A stretch of 64,000 bases of DNA from Lumbricus terrestris (taxonomy: Eukaryota; Annelida; Clitellata; Crassiclitellata; Lumbricidae), in NCBI GenBank assembly GCA_949752735.1, contig OX457051.1:1408501-1472500 (forward strand). The letters are read 5' to 3'. The position numbers were made by a program, and so were the translations under genes. Shown piece by piece: positions 63,853-64,000 of this stretch. Position 1 is the first letter of the stretch. Every line of letters begins with the position of its first letter. The notes below the pieces were generated by a model. That model had not been told where the DNA came from and did not search any database. It was given only the letters and a program-made list of their open reading frames with translations.

Positions 63853-64000
63853 TGCAACTGAATCCAGACCTCTATCGATAGCATTAAGATATTTTATTAG
63901 GCGCTAAGGCGTATCCCGCAGTTGGCCGTTTGTGAGGCGCCCTTGTAGCGGTATGGCCGCGTTACGGCGCCATATAAATTGTCGTTATTATTATTATTAT

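Overview
This is intron-rich animal DNA packed with transposable elements. The only host genes I can build are two tandem, same-strand copies of a DEG/ENaC (ASIC-like) cation channel. Split exons with GT-AG and GC-AG introns, LINE, SINE and DNA-transposon debris, trinucleotide microsatellites and low coding density exclude a prokaryote. The repeat mix and the strongly over-used palindromic octamer TAGGCCTA suggest a marine invertebrate, most likely a deuterostome such as an echinoderm; this lineage call is tentative.

Layout. Gene 1 fills 1-28581. Its first exon is cut by the window edge, seven exons are visible, and its introns are swollen to as much as 8.6 kb. Gene 2 (50030-58599) has seven exons and encodes 539 residues. 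The two share intron positions and phases, and five of the six exons that can be compared at full length are identical in length, so they arose by duplication. Between them, 28.6-50.0 kb is repeat territory with no host gene that I recognise.

Mobile elements. LINE relics belong to at least four kinds: CR1/L2-like relics with a shared 3' tail; a second RT lineage at 47.5-49.6 kb; RTE-like C-termini; and a LINE with a restriction-like endonuclease at 33.9-36.3 kb. A Penelope-like fragment lies in the last intron of gene 2. tRNA-derived SINEs share their 3' tail with the CR1/L2-like LINE. DNA elements with clean target duplications include hAT-like (8 bp), mariner/Tc1-like (TA) and piggyBac-like (TTAA). 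Several sit inside LINEs and restore the LINE reading frame when removed in silico.

Most unusual content. Two fold-back elements (3055-3717 and 4057-4943) have about 100-bp inverted ends built from iterated GGACAnnTCCCCC motifs around a 35-bp tandem array. A related but degenerate element lies at 18.7-19.5 kb. Separately, a 1438-bp Tc1-like element (37206-38643) is one giant palindrome filled with inverted GCCAAGCTGCC arrays.

Function. The two channels would be trimeric plasma-membrane sodium or cation channels with two membrane segments each. Both carry GGT where the family normally has G-x-S in the selectivity filter. Gene 2 also has VG where the family has the N-terminal HG motif.
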